NCBI GenBank assembly: GCA_027946365.1
Contig: JAPEUQ010000017.1
Location: 186,001-250,000, forward strand
Direction: 5' to 3'
Length of the DNA: 64,000 nt
Source of the DNA: Kalmusia sp. IMI 367209
Lineage: Eukaryota > Ascomycota > Dothideomycetes > Pleosporales > Didymosphaeriaceae
Positions 33,724-46,057 of this stretch are shown piece by piece; the stretch's first letter is position 1; each line of letters opens with the position of its first letter. The translations under genes and the position numbers were made by a program. A model generated the notes under the pieces. That model did no database searches, was not told the origin of the DNA, and saw only the letters and a program-made list of their open reading frames with translations.

Positions 33724-36700
33724 ATGCGACTCCTACAACGCTTAAGTGACGGCGAGTTCGAACTCAGCTCTTGGACATACAACACACCGAACTACGCCAT
33801 CTTATCTCATACGTGGGGTAAGGAAGATGAAGAAGTCACATTCAAGGATTTAATCAAAGGCAAAGCACGCTTTAAGCCTTATGGATACCGGAAGCTCCAA
33901 TTCTGCAGTGAACAAGCTGAGAAAGATGGGTTGCACTATTTCTGGGTAGATACTTGCTGTATCGATAAGTCGAGCAGTGAGGAACTTTCAGAGGCACTCA
34001 ACAGCATGTTCAATTGGTATTGTAGGGCGAAGTCATGTTACGTCTACCTAATTGACGTTTACGCGAATGCAAGTGAGATGAAGAGCCAGCAATCGCCGGA
34101 CTCGTGGCAGTCAGCCTTTCGACAAAGCAGATGGTTTACTCGAGGTTGGACCCTTCAAGAACTTCTCGCGCCTAAGACAGTCGAGTTCTTCTCAGTTCAA
34201 GGCGTCAAACTTGGTGATAAGAAGTCTTTAGAACTTGAGATTCATGAAATAACTAAGATTCCTCGAGAGGCGCTACCAGGAGATGCTTTAGAGAGTTTTA
34301 CCATTGCAGAGCGAATTTCGTGGGCCAAAAATCGCACTACCGAGCGCGTCGAAGACAAAGCATATTCTCTTCTTGGCATTTGTAAGGTTTTTATGCCTCC
34401 GATCTACGGCGAAGAAGACAATGCCTGGACCCGATTACAAGAAGAGCTTCACAGGAGGTATGCAGAGGATACGAAATTTGAGCAGCTACTGGCCATACTA
34501 CCTGTGGCGTCTCAGGCTGCATTCAATTCGTATAACAATCAGCATGGGCCGACATGTCTACCCAATACCAGAGTAGAGGTTCTCCAGGAGATCACAGACT
34601 GGATTGATGGGCTAGATAAGAAGTGGATATACTGGCTCAACGGAATAGCCGGCACAGGAAAGTCAACAATCGCTCGCACAATCGCAAGAAAATACCACGA
34701 TGCAGGACGGCTTGGCGCAAGCTTCTTCTTCGCAAAAGGAGGCGGAGATGTGGGTCAGGCGGACAGATTTGTTACAACACTGGCCCATCAATTGGCAACC
34801 CGGCTTCCATGGACAAAGCGGCATATCTGTGAAGCGATCATGAAAAATAGCGATATCACTCAACAGTCCTTACGTGATCAATGGGACCGGCTGATAATCG
34901 AACCGCTGTCGAGAGTAGATTATAGCTCTGCTCCGGAAACAGCTGTCATAGTCGTCGATGCGTTGGATGAATGTGGCAGCGACAGTGATATCCGCTTAAT
35001 TCTTCGGCTGCTAGCTACCACACGGCGAGTAGTGGAAAAGATTCGCGTGCGGATTTTTGTCACAAGCAGACCAGAAACTCCTCTCCGGTCAGGATTCGCT
35101 CATATTCCTAAGGCAGAACGTCAGATTTTTGCCCTTCATGGGATTCAGCCGACGCTCATAGACCGTGATCTTAGTGTCTTCTTCGAACAACATCTACGCG
35201 ATGTACGAGACGAGCGAGGATTTGGTACTGGTTGGCCAGGGCAGCGAATCATCAAACGCCTGGTTGAAATTTCGAGCGGGCTTTTCATCTGGGCAGCAAC
35301 CGCATGCCGGTTCATCGCCGACGGCAAAGTATTTGCTATGCGACGCATTAACCTGTTAGTGAATGGTCAGCATCCTAACCAGGGCCCTCAAAAACAATTG
35401 GACGGCATATACACCACCGTGCTCAAAGATGCTGTGGAGCACTATAATATGACAGAGAAGAATGAGCTCTACCCCAGATTACGAGAGGTGCTAGGCAGCA
35501 TTATCTTGCTCTTCTCCCCTCTGACTGCATCTTCGCTCACAAATTTACTGGGTCTACCGTCCGGCCATATCGACCAGATGCTCCGAGATCTACACACAAT
35601 CTTTCCGATTCCAGAGCACAATGATCGTCCCATTCGATTACACCATCCGACTTTTCGAGACTTCATCCTCGACCAGACTCGATGTAGCGATCCAAACTTC
35701 CGGGTGGATGGCAAAGAAGCACATAAAACTCTGGCTGACAGGTGTATCTCCATCATGTCGAAAATGCTGAGGCAAGATATTTGCAACTTGAAGCTACCAG
35801 GCACCCGTACCAGGGATGTTGATGCTCGCCAGATAGAGCAATGCATTCCATCGGAGCTTCAATACGCTTGCCTTTACTGGGCTGAACACTATCGACAAAG
35901 TGGCTATCACCTTTGCGATGGCGACCATGTTCATATCTTTTTACAAGAGTACTATCTCCATTGGCTAGAAGCAGTAAACCTCATGGGAAAGAGCGTGGAA
36001 GTGGTCGCCATTGTCAGAATGTATCATTCTATACTGAAGGTGAGTCTTTCATTAGCATAGGGATTGATGGAGCTAATTTTGTACTCTCTAGCCAGAACTG
36101 AATCGAGAACAGATCCCATGGATCAAAGACGCTAGACGGCTGCTGTTTATATTTCAGTCGATAATCAAGGAAACACCATTACAGGTCTACTGCGCTGCGT
36201 TGGTCTTCATAAAGCCCACAAACACATTACAAGGCCACTTCAAGGTTCAGCTGCATCCATGGATCAAAGAGTTTCGCATTTGTCCTGCCATTGCCCCGGA
36301 ACCCAAAGACGAATATAATTACTTTAACGACGTGGTATTTACACCTGATGGTCGCCAAGTCGCCTCTGGGTCAACGAATGAGGTAGTGCGTATCTGGGAT
36401 GTAGCAACAAAAGCTGCTCGAGGGACCTTCGAAGGGCAACGTGACAAAGTCAGTTCACTTGATATCTCACCAGACGGCACCTTACTGGTAGCGGGCTCAG
36501 ACGACAATACAGTCATGGTGTGGGACATGCAGACGAGAGCTGTACGCCATGTTTTGAGAGACCATTCTCGCTGGGTCTGCTCTGCAATCTTCTCGCCTAG
36601 CGGGAGACAGATCGCGTCATGCTCTATGGACGAGACGATAATCTTGTGGGATACTCAGACTGGGAGAAACCTCCAGACCTTCGACAATCATTCCAGCTGT

Positions 36701-38335
36701 GTCAATTCTATTGCGTTCTCCCCTGATGGTTCTATGATAGTATCAGGTTCTGTGGATGAAATCATACGAATCTGGAGCATCTCTGAGGCGAAGATACATT
36801 TGACAATATATGGTCATACAGGTACAATCAATTCAGTGAGGTACTCCCCTAACGGGAAATGCATCATATCCGGTTCTGATGATATGACTATCAAAATATG
36901 GGATACATATACAGGGGCGGAATTGGGCACATTGAAAGGACACACACGAAAGGTCACCGCAGTAGCGTACTCTCCTGATGGTGGATTGATAGCATCAGGT
37001 TCTGAGGACAAGACTGTTATGCTTTGGGGGGCGAAGGCCGGGACAGCACTAGGCACCCTGAAGGGCCACATGAGCGGCATCAATGCTGTCACCTTTTCTC
37101 CAGATGGGCTATTACTCGCGTCCGGTGCATTCAATGATGAAGTCAGACTATGGGATGTGAGGACAGGGGAGAGCCGTGGCGAATTCGATGAGTTCACAGC
37201 CGATGGCCAAATCGAGCCGGCAGCCTCGAGCGGGATACGCCAAAGCCTTCAGATGACAGAAGCCAATGCTTCTCTCGCTGAAACCGATGGTTTGAGGGCA
37301 CACTCTGCTCGTATTACAAGTTTGTCCATCTCTATTGATGGAAGACTGTTGTCTTCTGGTTCCGAAGATGCGTCAATCAAACTATGGCGGAAGGGCTTTC
37401 AAGAGCAACTAAGACTTGATGGCCACCTAGAGAGCATCAATCGACTTGTCTTCTCACCCGACAATCTTATGCTTGCTTCAGCATCAGAGGATGGGACTGT
37501 CAAGCTATGGGACACTGCAACTGGACAATTAATCTACACGCTACGTGGCCATTCTGGAACTGTTCTACAGCTCAGATTCTTTTCGTCGCCAGATTTTCCA
37601 TGTTTGCTGGCCTCATGCTCGAACGACAAAACAGCGCAACTCTACGATACCAGAACAGGGGAGCTATTGAGCACACTTGTAAAGCATGAGGATACTGTAG
37701 TCGATGTCGCTTTTTGTCCCAATGCACATCTCATTGCGACCTGTTCAGCTGATAAGACCATCAATCTATGGAGTCTGGAGGCGGACGTTACGCATCGAGT
37801 TACATTAGCGGGTCATACTGATGTAGTCAGCTCGATTGTCTTCACAACTGACGGCAAGGAGATCGTGTCTTGTTCGGTAGATGGTACTATCAAGTTATGG
37901 ACCACTGCTGGAGTGTTCCTTGGCAACCTGAAAAATTTGAGGAATGACAGGGTTCCAACCAACTCAGTTGCGCTCTCACAAGACAATAAGTATGTTGTAG
38001 CTTCACTACTTGACCAAAAACTTCAACGCTGGAACAAGGTCACAAGATTACCTGATAGCGAACTCTTCGTGGGCGCCCAAGTACGTGCAATCGCCTTTTC
38101 CAGTTGCGGCAAATACATTCAGACTGATAGAGGGACCGTGGATGCCGAAGCTCTCTCAACTTCTAGCGTATCTACGCAATCACAATCCCTTTTCGCTGCT
38201 CAAGAATGGCTAAAATACGGCATGATTGATGCGCTCTGGCTTCCCGACGAGTTTCATGCATGCAGTGTAGCAGTTTGGGAGAGAACAATCGTCATGGGAC
38301 ACCCCTCAGGCGGAATAACTTTCATACGGTTTTAG
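33724..38335 (+). CDS. HET-NACHT-WD40 NLR-type receptor, 1519 aa
   Basis: Fungal NLR proteins of the HET-D/HET-E/HET-R architecture trigger heterokaryon-incompatibility cell death and are viewed as intracellular immune receptors. Two exons (intron 36040-36091) join in phase 0. Residues about 25-160 form a HET domain (AILSHTWG, YFWVDTCCIDK, RGWTLQELLAP). The NACHT ATPase has P-loop GIAGTGKS at 307-314, Walker B VIVVDALDEC at about 408-417, and later HHPTFRDFIL. From about 850 there are 12-14 WD40 repeats with GH...SPDG..ASGS..IKLWD spacing, enough for two seven-blade propellers. Unlike many HNWD genes, the repeats differ clearly from each other. The intron separates the NACHT and WD40 modules. 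All key motifs are intact, so it looks functional; ligand unknown. Confidence 0.92.
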
Positions 38336-38570
38336 TTGGATATCATTCACTATATTGGAGTCACGATGCGCATCTGCCGATGTGCTTTGCGGCTGCGATA
38401 GGAGGGCTTTTTCCTGGTTTTATGCGTTTCAACAATACCCTTGACGTTCGTCCCAGCAGTCTCTTGCCGATCAGAAGGATATGAAATTCAAGAACTTTTC
38501 ACAGAAGCTGTTTTGAAGGGCCCGAGTCTTGCAATACAGTTGGAATAACCAAGTAGATGGCGACCTGTAT

Positions 38571-39981
38571 TTAACCATCATTTTTTATGACAGATTTCAA
38601 GCCCTCTTCAAACATTTTCGAGGCTTCTGTGAGCATTCCATCGATGTTGAAGAACCAAATCTTGTGCGATCGCCACTCGAGTTCCTTGCGACATTTGAGA
38701 GGATCATCACCTATTTCTGGGTCCTGCCACTCGTACAGCCCACAGATGTTGTGGCTGCTATCCACCAACCAGTGACACCGAGGCTTTCTAACCGCATCGT
38801 ACACCTTGAATGCCGCTACCAGGGCTTCATATTTGTTATGTTTGCCTTCCACTACGGCCTTAGAGACCAGATCTAATAACGTGGAGATGCACAAGCTGTC
38901 CTCAACACCAATTCCAGCTCCGGCACCATGGTGTGGTGCAGCAGCATGCGCAGCATCGCCAGCAATACACACTACGCCAGAGCTGTAGAAAGGCACTGGA
39001 AACTCATAGCTATCAAAGATCGCCCACTTCACTAATTCTTCTGGTAGTAGATTGATTATGTCGCGGACAGTCTTGCCAAAGTGAGAGAACACAGCCTGAA
39101 CTTCTTTGCGGGTCGTTGGCTCGATGAAGTCATCTTTAGAAGACCAGTGCCTGCTTGTATCGATGGCAAACGCCGCTACGCTGACAGCGGTTTGCTCAGC
39201 GACTGGAAAGTGGACAACATGCGCCTTTGGGCCGCAATGCACGTAATTGTTGCGGGCAATGTCCTTGCCGAGGACCGCAACCGCTCTATCCATTGGTATA
39301 AGGGCGCGATAGCAGACATGATCGCTATAGGTGGGGTAGCTTGCAGGATTATCGGCTCCGAGAATTATTCGTCGAACTCGCGACTTAATGCCATCGCATC
39401 CAATCACTATAAGTCCTTGAGTCAGCTCAAACAATGAGCCGAAGGAGGAGTGAGTCACCAGAATCAGCCTGTGTAGTCGTGCCATCTTCGAAATGGAGCT
39501 TGATGCGGCCTTCAGGTCCATTCGTCTGTAAAGCTGAAAGTCTTTTACCGAAAACCAACGATCCTTCAGGCATCCGCTTTGCGAGCTCCGCAAGCAAATG
39601 AGCTCTGTGGCAGCCTTCGAAAGCCCCTTTCCCCATATCCATGTCGAACAATGGCCGCTGCTGGTGGGGTTCTGTATCTGACACCTGATTGTAGCCATCT
39701 ACAAACCTCAACAGGTTGTTTGGATCATCGGCGCCTCCGTTCGGCGTTGCGACTGCGCGCAGCGCAGCCTCAACATCTGGGTGAATGCGACGCATGCACT
39801 TGATAGCGTTTGCGGAGAAAGCAACCCCAAGTCCGATCTCGCGGAGGCTGCTGGCTTGCTCGTACACCTTGACGTATACATCACGTCGAACCAGTCCAAG
39901 GCTGAGAACAAGGCCCACGATACCGCTCCCAATAATGGCTATATCCAGCGTGTTTTTGTTTCGTGATTCGACGTTTGCCAT
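38571..39981 (-). CDS. FAD-dependent monooxygenase, salicylate-hydroxylase-like
   Basis: Group A flavoprotein monooxygenases use NAD(P)H and O2 to hydroxylate aromatic or similar substrates. Two exons (39981-39459 and 39415-38571; intron 39416-39458) encode 455 aa. The FAD-binding GSGIVG lies at residues 18-23 in DIAIIGSGIVGLVLSLGL; GCDGIKSRVRR is the conserved DG motif; GDAAHAAAPHHGAGAG is the second FAD-binding GD motif. The intron removes the in-frame stop between the halves. No signal peptide or membrane segment. Related fungal enzymes act in salicylate breakdown or in secondary metabolism, but no biosynthetic core gene is nearby, so the substrate is open. Confidence 0.9.
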
Positions 39982-42900
39982 CTTGGTCTTAGGAATTTCG
40001 TCGGGTGTATATTGAGATTGAGCAAATGCTTGTTCATCGCGATTGCTAAGTCCGCTGGATATATATCTTCCAGCAGCATGAAGTTGAGATCTAGCGAATA
40101 ACCATGTGTACGCACTTTATATCGTGGCTGGGAATAGTGGTGTGTTAATCTGAAGAATCATTGGATGTGACATGACGTTTTCCGCGCCTGTTGTCTGACA
40201 CGCGGTTCGGTAAAAGGCGTGCACCCTACAGAGGTGCATTTGAGAAGTCCTTGCCAGCTAAGCGACAGGGGTTCACTCAGCTACAAACCCAATTCAGCAA
40301 TTGTTCTGAGCATGGGTGCCTTTTCCCCATGAGCTCTATTTTTTGCAAAGATCTCAAAAGAGATCTATTGTATAAAGTTCTTGAATTATATACAAGGCAT
40401 GCTGTGTACACCGTTACGTGACTATTAAACGTGCTTGTCTTGGTTCAATCTCGCTTGTGTAGCATTAACGTACAGAGCTGGCTTGTAGCAAAAAAGGGTT
40501 AAATAGTTATTCATATAGTAAGTTGCATAATGTAGCTTTAAAAAAGTCATACTCTTAGAATTTACATACACATATGCATAAATATATATATACTACTAAG
40601 GATTCCTAGCTTGGAGGCGTCCATTTTCGAAGGTTAACCCCCTTAGGTATGAAGGCATCAAGCCAACCTAACATAATTAAGTAGGAAAGCAACCAATCGG
40701 CCTGAGGATAGCTATGGGGTCGCGCTTTGTAGCGTCTACCGTTAAGTGGGAGCAACATGTCTTGCTGGTAGGTTTGATACAACTAATCCGGTTCTTTTAA
40801 GAAAGCTAAGAAAACACAATGGCCAGTGATGAGGAGTATGTATGTAATAGAGGTAGTTGATTATATATCTACGATTGGATCGACATGAAGGGAACCAAAA
40901 AAAATGAAAAGAGATCGTATGATAAGAAAAAGTTATGCATTTTATTTTAAGCACGCGATAGCTCATCACCGCCATATATTTTCAGCAACAATCAATTCAC
41001 GTATCGAGTAGAGGCCCTGGAAAGAGGTCAGCGTGGATATAACAACCAACATCGGCAGTTAAAATATGATCCAAGTCTGAAAATGTACCGACCGCTGAAA
41101 CCGAATCGGAAACTATTTTTGGAAAAATTATCTCGAAAACGATATATCATTGACGTCGTAATGTCAACTGCTGACAGAAAGACTCTCAAGAGATGTTCAA
41201 GTCGATAATTAAAACAGACTTTATGTAACCCAGAGGTGTTGGTAGTTGCCAGTAAATCTCCTCTCTAGTCTTATTCGTTTGGAAAGTTTCACTGTGGCAA
41301 TATTGACGTTTGCCCAACGAGGAAAATCCGTAATATCGTCTCCTAGCGCACCAACCCTCACGTTGACGAACCACGATCCTTTCGGTATCTCGACTGGTAG
41401 TAATCTCGATGATTGCGTTTCTTGAGACGATTCAGTCATGATGGTCAATCGGCATTCGTGGAAACTTAACGCCCATGGAATCTCGACGAACGACTTTTGC
41501 CTCATTTCTCTGTGTATTGTAGACGAACAACTTCTTCTCCTTGTCTAGTAAGTCTATGTGTTTTTGTGTCGTGGAGGAGACTGTCGGTGACTGTAGAGGG
41601 GACTAGGGCTTGTTGTTGATTACTCTACCTGGACGGCAGCATAAAGGCCAAGGATTTCCCTGCTGTTGTCTTCGAGCTGCATCTTTCTGTTTCAAATATG
41701 GTCATTTTTCCATTTTGCATTGCAGATACATTCTGCTACACCTCGATGCCGATGTCATGCACGGTTGCGAGATTATCTGTATTTTAGTTTAGACTATCTG
41801 CATTTTGGTGCTTTGTTTAATGAGCTTGTAACGCTAAATAGGTTCATGTGAGTTGGTTGAGGTTAAACCTTATCGAGTAGTACTCATGATCGACCGATCG
41901 GTGTCCAAGTAGGTGGAGTTCCGAGATTTCTTCTCCACAGAGCGCACTGGACACACGTTCGAAGAGAGTCGACTGGGTCGTTGAGGAGCATGCTGTCGGA
42001 CTTATGTTGTGCTCAGTTACTCTAGCTGCTCGCAGAGGCGGGGTTGAATACAAAACTTATTAACTGCATCGTGTTGATTAGTTGGAGAGGGTACAACAGC
42101 ATGCGTTGGTGACGTGTAGTGGACAAGAGATCACCGGTCCAGGCTCAGCTTAAACGATCGTCGGACATGGCTGCACTAGCCTACGCTTGTATCACTTCGG
42201 CTAGGCTAGCCGTGCCTTAGGGTCCCCGCTCACCTCACCTCCGACGGCTCTTCCTTTTCCACACCACTTTATCCTCAAACGGACGACAAGCTGCTGGCGC
42301 ACCCCTCAATACGAACATCCGAAACGTGGCTTGCGCTCGTCTTAGCTTGCCCCTCTTGCTCTTCGCTTACCAGCCTGCGGAGCTATCGTCAGGCGGAGAT
42401 GTGGTGCGGAAATTCATCCAGGACAGTAAGCCAGACGCTTCGCCCACCGAAGTCCGAATGATCAAGTCGCAGCCAAGTCGTTAGGAACGCCATCCAGCTG
42501 GACCCACCTATGGCAGTGCTCATGGTGTTTCCACGAAACACTTGTGTAGTGCGGGCGTTCCAAACAATTTTCTCTGTACCGACTGGAGATATTCTAGATC
42601 GCGGTAGTTGACGTATAGATTGTTGGGATCACATGGTCCTTTCTGTTTAATCGGAATAGCACTTACTAGCAAGGCACGAAGCGTTCAAATTGTCTTAGTC
42701 TGCGCGGAAGGTGAGCGTGCGGAGGATCTAAGGCCGGGTAGGCGCTGCAGTCCGCATGGGATACCTGACCCCATATCCGCTTCCATTGGTGTGTCTAGAG
42801 CAGTATAGTGTACCTGCATTAGGGTCCGCACCTCGTCGCAGAGGTCAGTAACAATGTATAAGATTGCGCATCATCTCCATATCCACCATCATCATCATCA

Positions 42901-42991
42901 TCATCCACACAAGCCTTCTACTTTCTGCTACGATCAGCACCACTTCATTTGACATTCTTGTCGTCCATTCATTACATACACTCGTTTCACT
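39982..42991. other. 3 kb gene-poor, partly AT-rich region
   Basis: Between the monooxygenase and the glucanase genes. The part 40440-41200 is markedly AT-rich with TA-rich runs, as in decayed repeat DNA. One short frame at 41221-41505 is listed separately. The stretch before 42992 should contain the glucanase promoter. No transposase relic was recognised. Confidence 0.5.
41221..41505 (-). CDS. Possible small protein, 94 aa
   Basis: An ATG-initiated single frame with a reasonable A-rich start context and ordinary codon usage, containing IPKGSWFVNVRVGAL. No signal peptide, membrane segment or known family. It stands alone in an AT-rich, gene-poor area, so it may be a lineage-specific gene, a gene remnant or chance. 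Confidence 0.25.
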   Translation of the reverse strand: MRQKSFVEIPWALSFHECRLTIMTESSQETQSSRLLPVEIPKGSWFVNVRVGALGDDITDFPRWANVNIATVKLSKRIRLERRFTGNYQHLWVT

Positions 42992-43835
42992 ATGCTTCAA
43001 TCGTCTCTCGTTTTGGCCCTGGCTGGCCTTGCTACTTTCTCTAGCGCCGCACCGACTGCTCACAAGCGTCAAGGTGGCGGCAAACGTGGTCTTGGTTTCA
43101 AGAAGGATCTCCAGGATAAGGCGAACTTGTTCACTGGCGCGGGGAAAGTCTCCTGGGCCTACGACTGGGAGGCTCGTTCCACCAACGCCCCAAGCTTCAA
43201 TGTCCCAGGTGTGGAATTCGTGCCCATGTTGCACGACGATGGCGCCATGTTCACGGGCGCGTTCCCAAGCGATGCCGAGGGCGCTATCGCCGCTGGTGCA
43301 AAGCACATCTTGTCCATCAATGAGCCTGATATTTGCGGGTAAGTATAGATGCGCAGTCGAGTTACACCATAAGAACACCTACTGATTCAGAGACAGCGAG
43401 AACACTGGTGGTGCCTGCATGGACGTTGGTAGGACTGTCACAGCCCACAAGACTTTCATTCAGCCTCTTGCCGATAAGTACCCCGATGTTAAGATTGTCT
43501 CTCCGGCATATAGCAACTCCGGCGTCGATGCCATGAAGCAATTCCTTGCCAGCTGCGACGGCTGCAGGATTGACGCTGTCGCTACTCACTGGTATGGCGC
43601 CGCCAACACCCAGCAGTTCATTGACCACGTCACCAACGTGCACAACTGGGCTGGTAAGCCTGTCTGGGTCACCGAGTTCGCGTCCTGGGAGGGCGATGAG
43701 CAGTTCTTGAAGGATGTGATGGGTTGGATGGACACCACCGACTTCGTTGAGCGTTATGCTTATTTCTCCGTTGAGTCATCAATGACCGCTGGTAACTCTC
43801 TGAACAACTTGGGCAACATCTTCGCCGCCAACTAG
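42992..43835 (+). CDS. Secreted GH128 endo-beta-1,3-glucanase (Asl1-like)
   Basis: GH128 enzymes cleave beta-1,3-glucan, mainly in the fungal cell wall. Two exons (intron 43339-43390) encode 263 aa. A signal peptide (hydrophobic core LVLALAGLATFSSAA) is followed by a Kex2-type KR site at about 25-26. The catalytic pair expected for GH128 is present: Glu111 in LSINEPDIC and Glu211 in VWVTEFASW. The barrel strands WAYDWE, FVPMLHD, KIVSPAYS and THWYGA are in family order. Length is the short catalytic-only type without a carbohydrate-binding module or GPI signal, so a freely secreted wall-modifying enzyme is likely. Confidence 0.93.
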
Positions 43836-44541
43836 GTGCGTGTGTAGAAGGGTTGCAATGCAAGGGCGCGAGGTATGGCGCCATCTCCCAGTCCACATCA
43901 TCACCCGGACGGTTCGATTCTTGGCTTTGTTGTGGATATTAGATACTGGTTTTTACTTTATGGTTGTTTGTTTCGTGTATAACGCTTGATTATTTGATAC
44001 CAGATTATTCTATTATTTTCAGCTCCATCCGCAGGCAAAGTGAGAGTCCATCTCGTCTTATATGCAACTCATCTTGTGACGGTCCTAATTTGTATAAGGT
44101 GAGCTCGATTCAACGTCCGTATAGAACTGCGCAGCGAAAAGATTTAAAGGGCCTCGTGAATTCCATCTTAAGTCCACATAATCTCGACCTATATTTACGA
44201 AACCATTCTGATGACATCTCTGGTAGAGATACGAAACGCTAACATAAAGACGTCGGAGACTTCGGACTCATGACTGAATGGGCCTGCGCTTTCTCAATGC
44301 CGTATCATAGATTCAAAGTCGTTCACCTTAACGTTGTACACTGGCTGATGCATCTTATCCATACTAACGAAGGCTCAATAGCCTCCAGCTATCTGAAAAT
44401 CCGAGCACGGGAATTATTCTCATTTGAATAAACATCAAGCGAATCATTTCCACAACGTCAATGATAGCTCTAACACAGTATCTGCCACATTTTCAGGCTG
44501 ATGCCCTGCGCATAAGTACATGCTGACCACCGTAACCGTAA
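43836..44541. other. Intergenic between convergent genes
   Basis: 3' regions of the glucanase and the acyltransferase-like gene. No supported gene or repeat. Confidence 0.45.
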
Positions 44542-45777
44542 CTATATCTTGGGCCTGCATAGACCCCTCCAATCCGCGTTCAACAAGCCATCAGCCACCT
44601 GAGCAGTCTCAACCGCCCAACTTGCCAAAGCAAGCTCAATGATCCAAGCCATCAGCGCACGCCTCCAATCTCGCTTCTTTCCCCAAACCGCCACCTCTGC
44701 TACCGTGCACACTCCGTTGAGCACGAAGAACAGCCCAATACGCAACTTTCCTTCTGGCGGAAGAAGAGGCGACATAACCTCTGCATGAAAGACGGCCATA
44801 AGGCTGAAAGATGCAATGACTGCGAAAGAGCGCGCAATGATGCGAGGAACAGAGAGCTTAGTGAGAATGTACATTGTCGGTGTGTATGCGAGAGTGAGGC
44901 ATGGAGACGCGAAGGTATTGTGCCATGTCTCTGTCCAAAATGTCGCTAGACTATCAGCGAGAAAGATGGGTCCGAATAGCGGCGGGCTGTTCTTATATCG
45001 TAGAACGAGCTGGCATCCGGTGAATATGATCCAGATGCTTAGCAAAATGCCGAAAGCCTTTACTGGTGGATACTGAGGTAAACTTTGTAGGATGATGAAG
45101 ACACATATGTGGAGTAGTAATTGAACATGCTCGGAGTAGAACAGTTTTCTCTTCTCTAGTGAAGATGGGAAAGGATAACGAGGAGTTGGTGGTAGCCGGA
45201 TTGGATTTGGTGTGAATGACTCGTAGCGCAACTCTGTGAGCAACAGAAGAGCCATGATCGAGGGCCGTGGAAGCTTGCCGGTCGTGTATCGTGGAAGGGA
45301 GTTGGTAAAAGCAAGTATATGTAACTCAAGCAATTTCATGACGCCGATCGCAACTGTATGGGATCAGCAAGGCGTTGTAGAAATTGAGGTTGGTGACGCG
45401 AAAGCAAATCCTCCTCGGAAACCCACGGAAAAGGACTGAAGCAAGCAAGAGATGGCATGATGCAAAGAATCGCTCATTTTTCACATATACTTACTTCCGA
45501 AGTCGAATACACCTCGCAGTGCTAGGCACCTCACGGGCGCTATCTCGATACCGGACCAGAAGAGCAGTAGCGTTGGTACCACCAGTGCCCTACTCGTCAA
45601 TTTCCATCCTCTTGCAAGCGCATATAAGCTCAGGTACATCGAAAGGCCGGGAATAAGGAGGGCTACGATAGCCGGTGGCGTATCAACAAGCAGCTGGTGC
45701 AGCAAGTCATCCTCTAGTATAGGATATGACGTCATCTTGCCATTTGAAGCGTACGATGTATTGTAGAGTTGAGGCAT
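44542..45777 (-). CDS. Wax-synthase-like membrane O-acyltransferase
   Basis: Proteins with the wax synthase domain (MBOAT-like) transfer acyl groups to alcohols; fungal members occur in meroterpenoid and other pathways. Two exons (45777-45495 and 45353-44542; intron 45354-45494, longer than its neighbours) encode 364 aa from MPQLYNTSY. Around seven hydrophobic segments are visible (e.g. AIVALLIPGLSMYLSLYAL, LLLHICVFIILQSL, AFGILLSIWIIFTG, IGLFFVLNGVCTVAEVA). The family motif is LFGPIFLADSLATFWTETWH with the probable catalytic His. No terpene cyclase or PKS gene is adjacent, so the acceptor is unknown. The exon junction is in phase; family assignment is fairly confident. Confidence 0.82.
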
Positions 45778-46057
45778 AAGAATTGAGTTTGAGAGATACC
45801 AGAGACGGGAGAGATGCGAGAGATTTCATGTCTGATGTGTACACAGTAAGATTTTCAGAATTGTGGATTGGCGGTCGGGGATAAAACAAGTTTCCGATTC
45901 GGTCTGTCACAGAAGTGGCCGCCACTGTGGCGCGGGCGGGCCTTACCTCAGACGATCCTCCCACCTCGTCACAGTTGCACCCTCACCCAAATCACTACAA
46001 TGTCTCATAAAATTGAATGATATACATTTCCCTAGTGGGCTTGTAGCTGCTTTTCAA

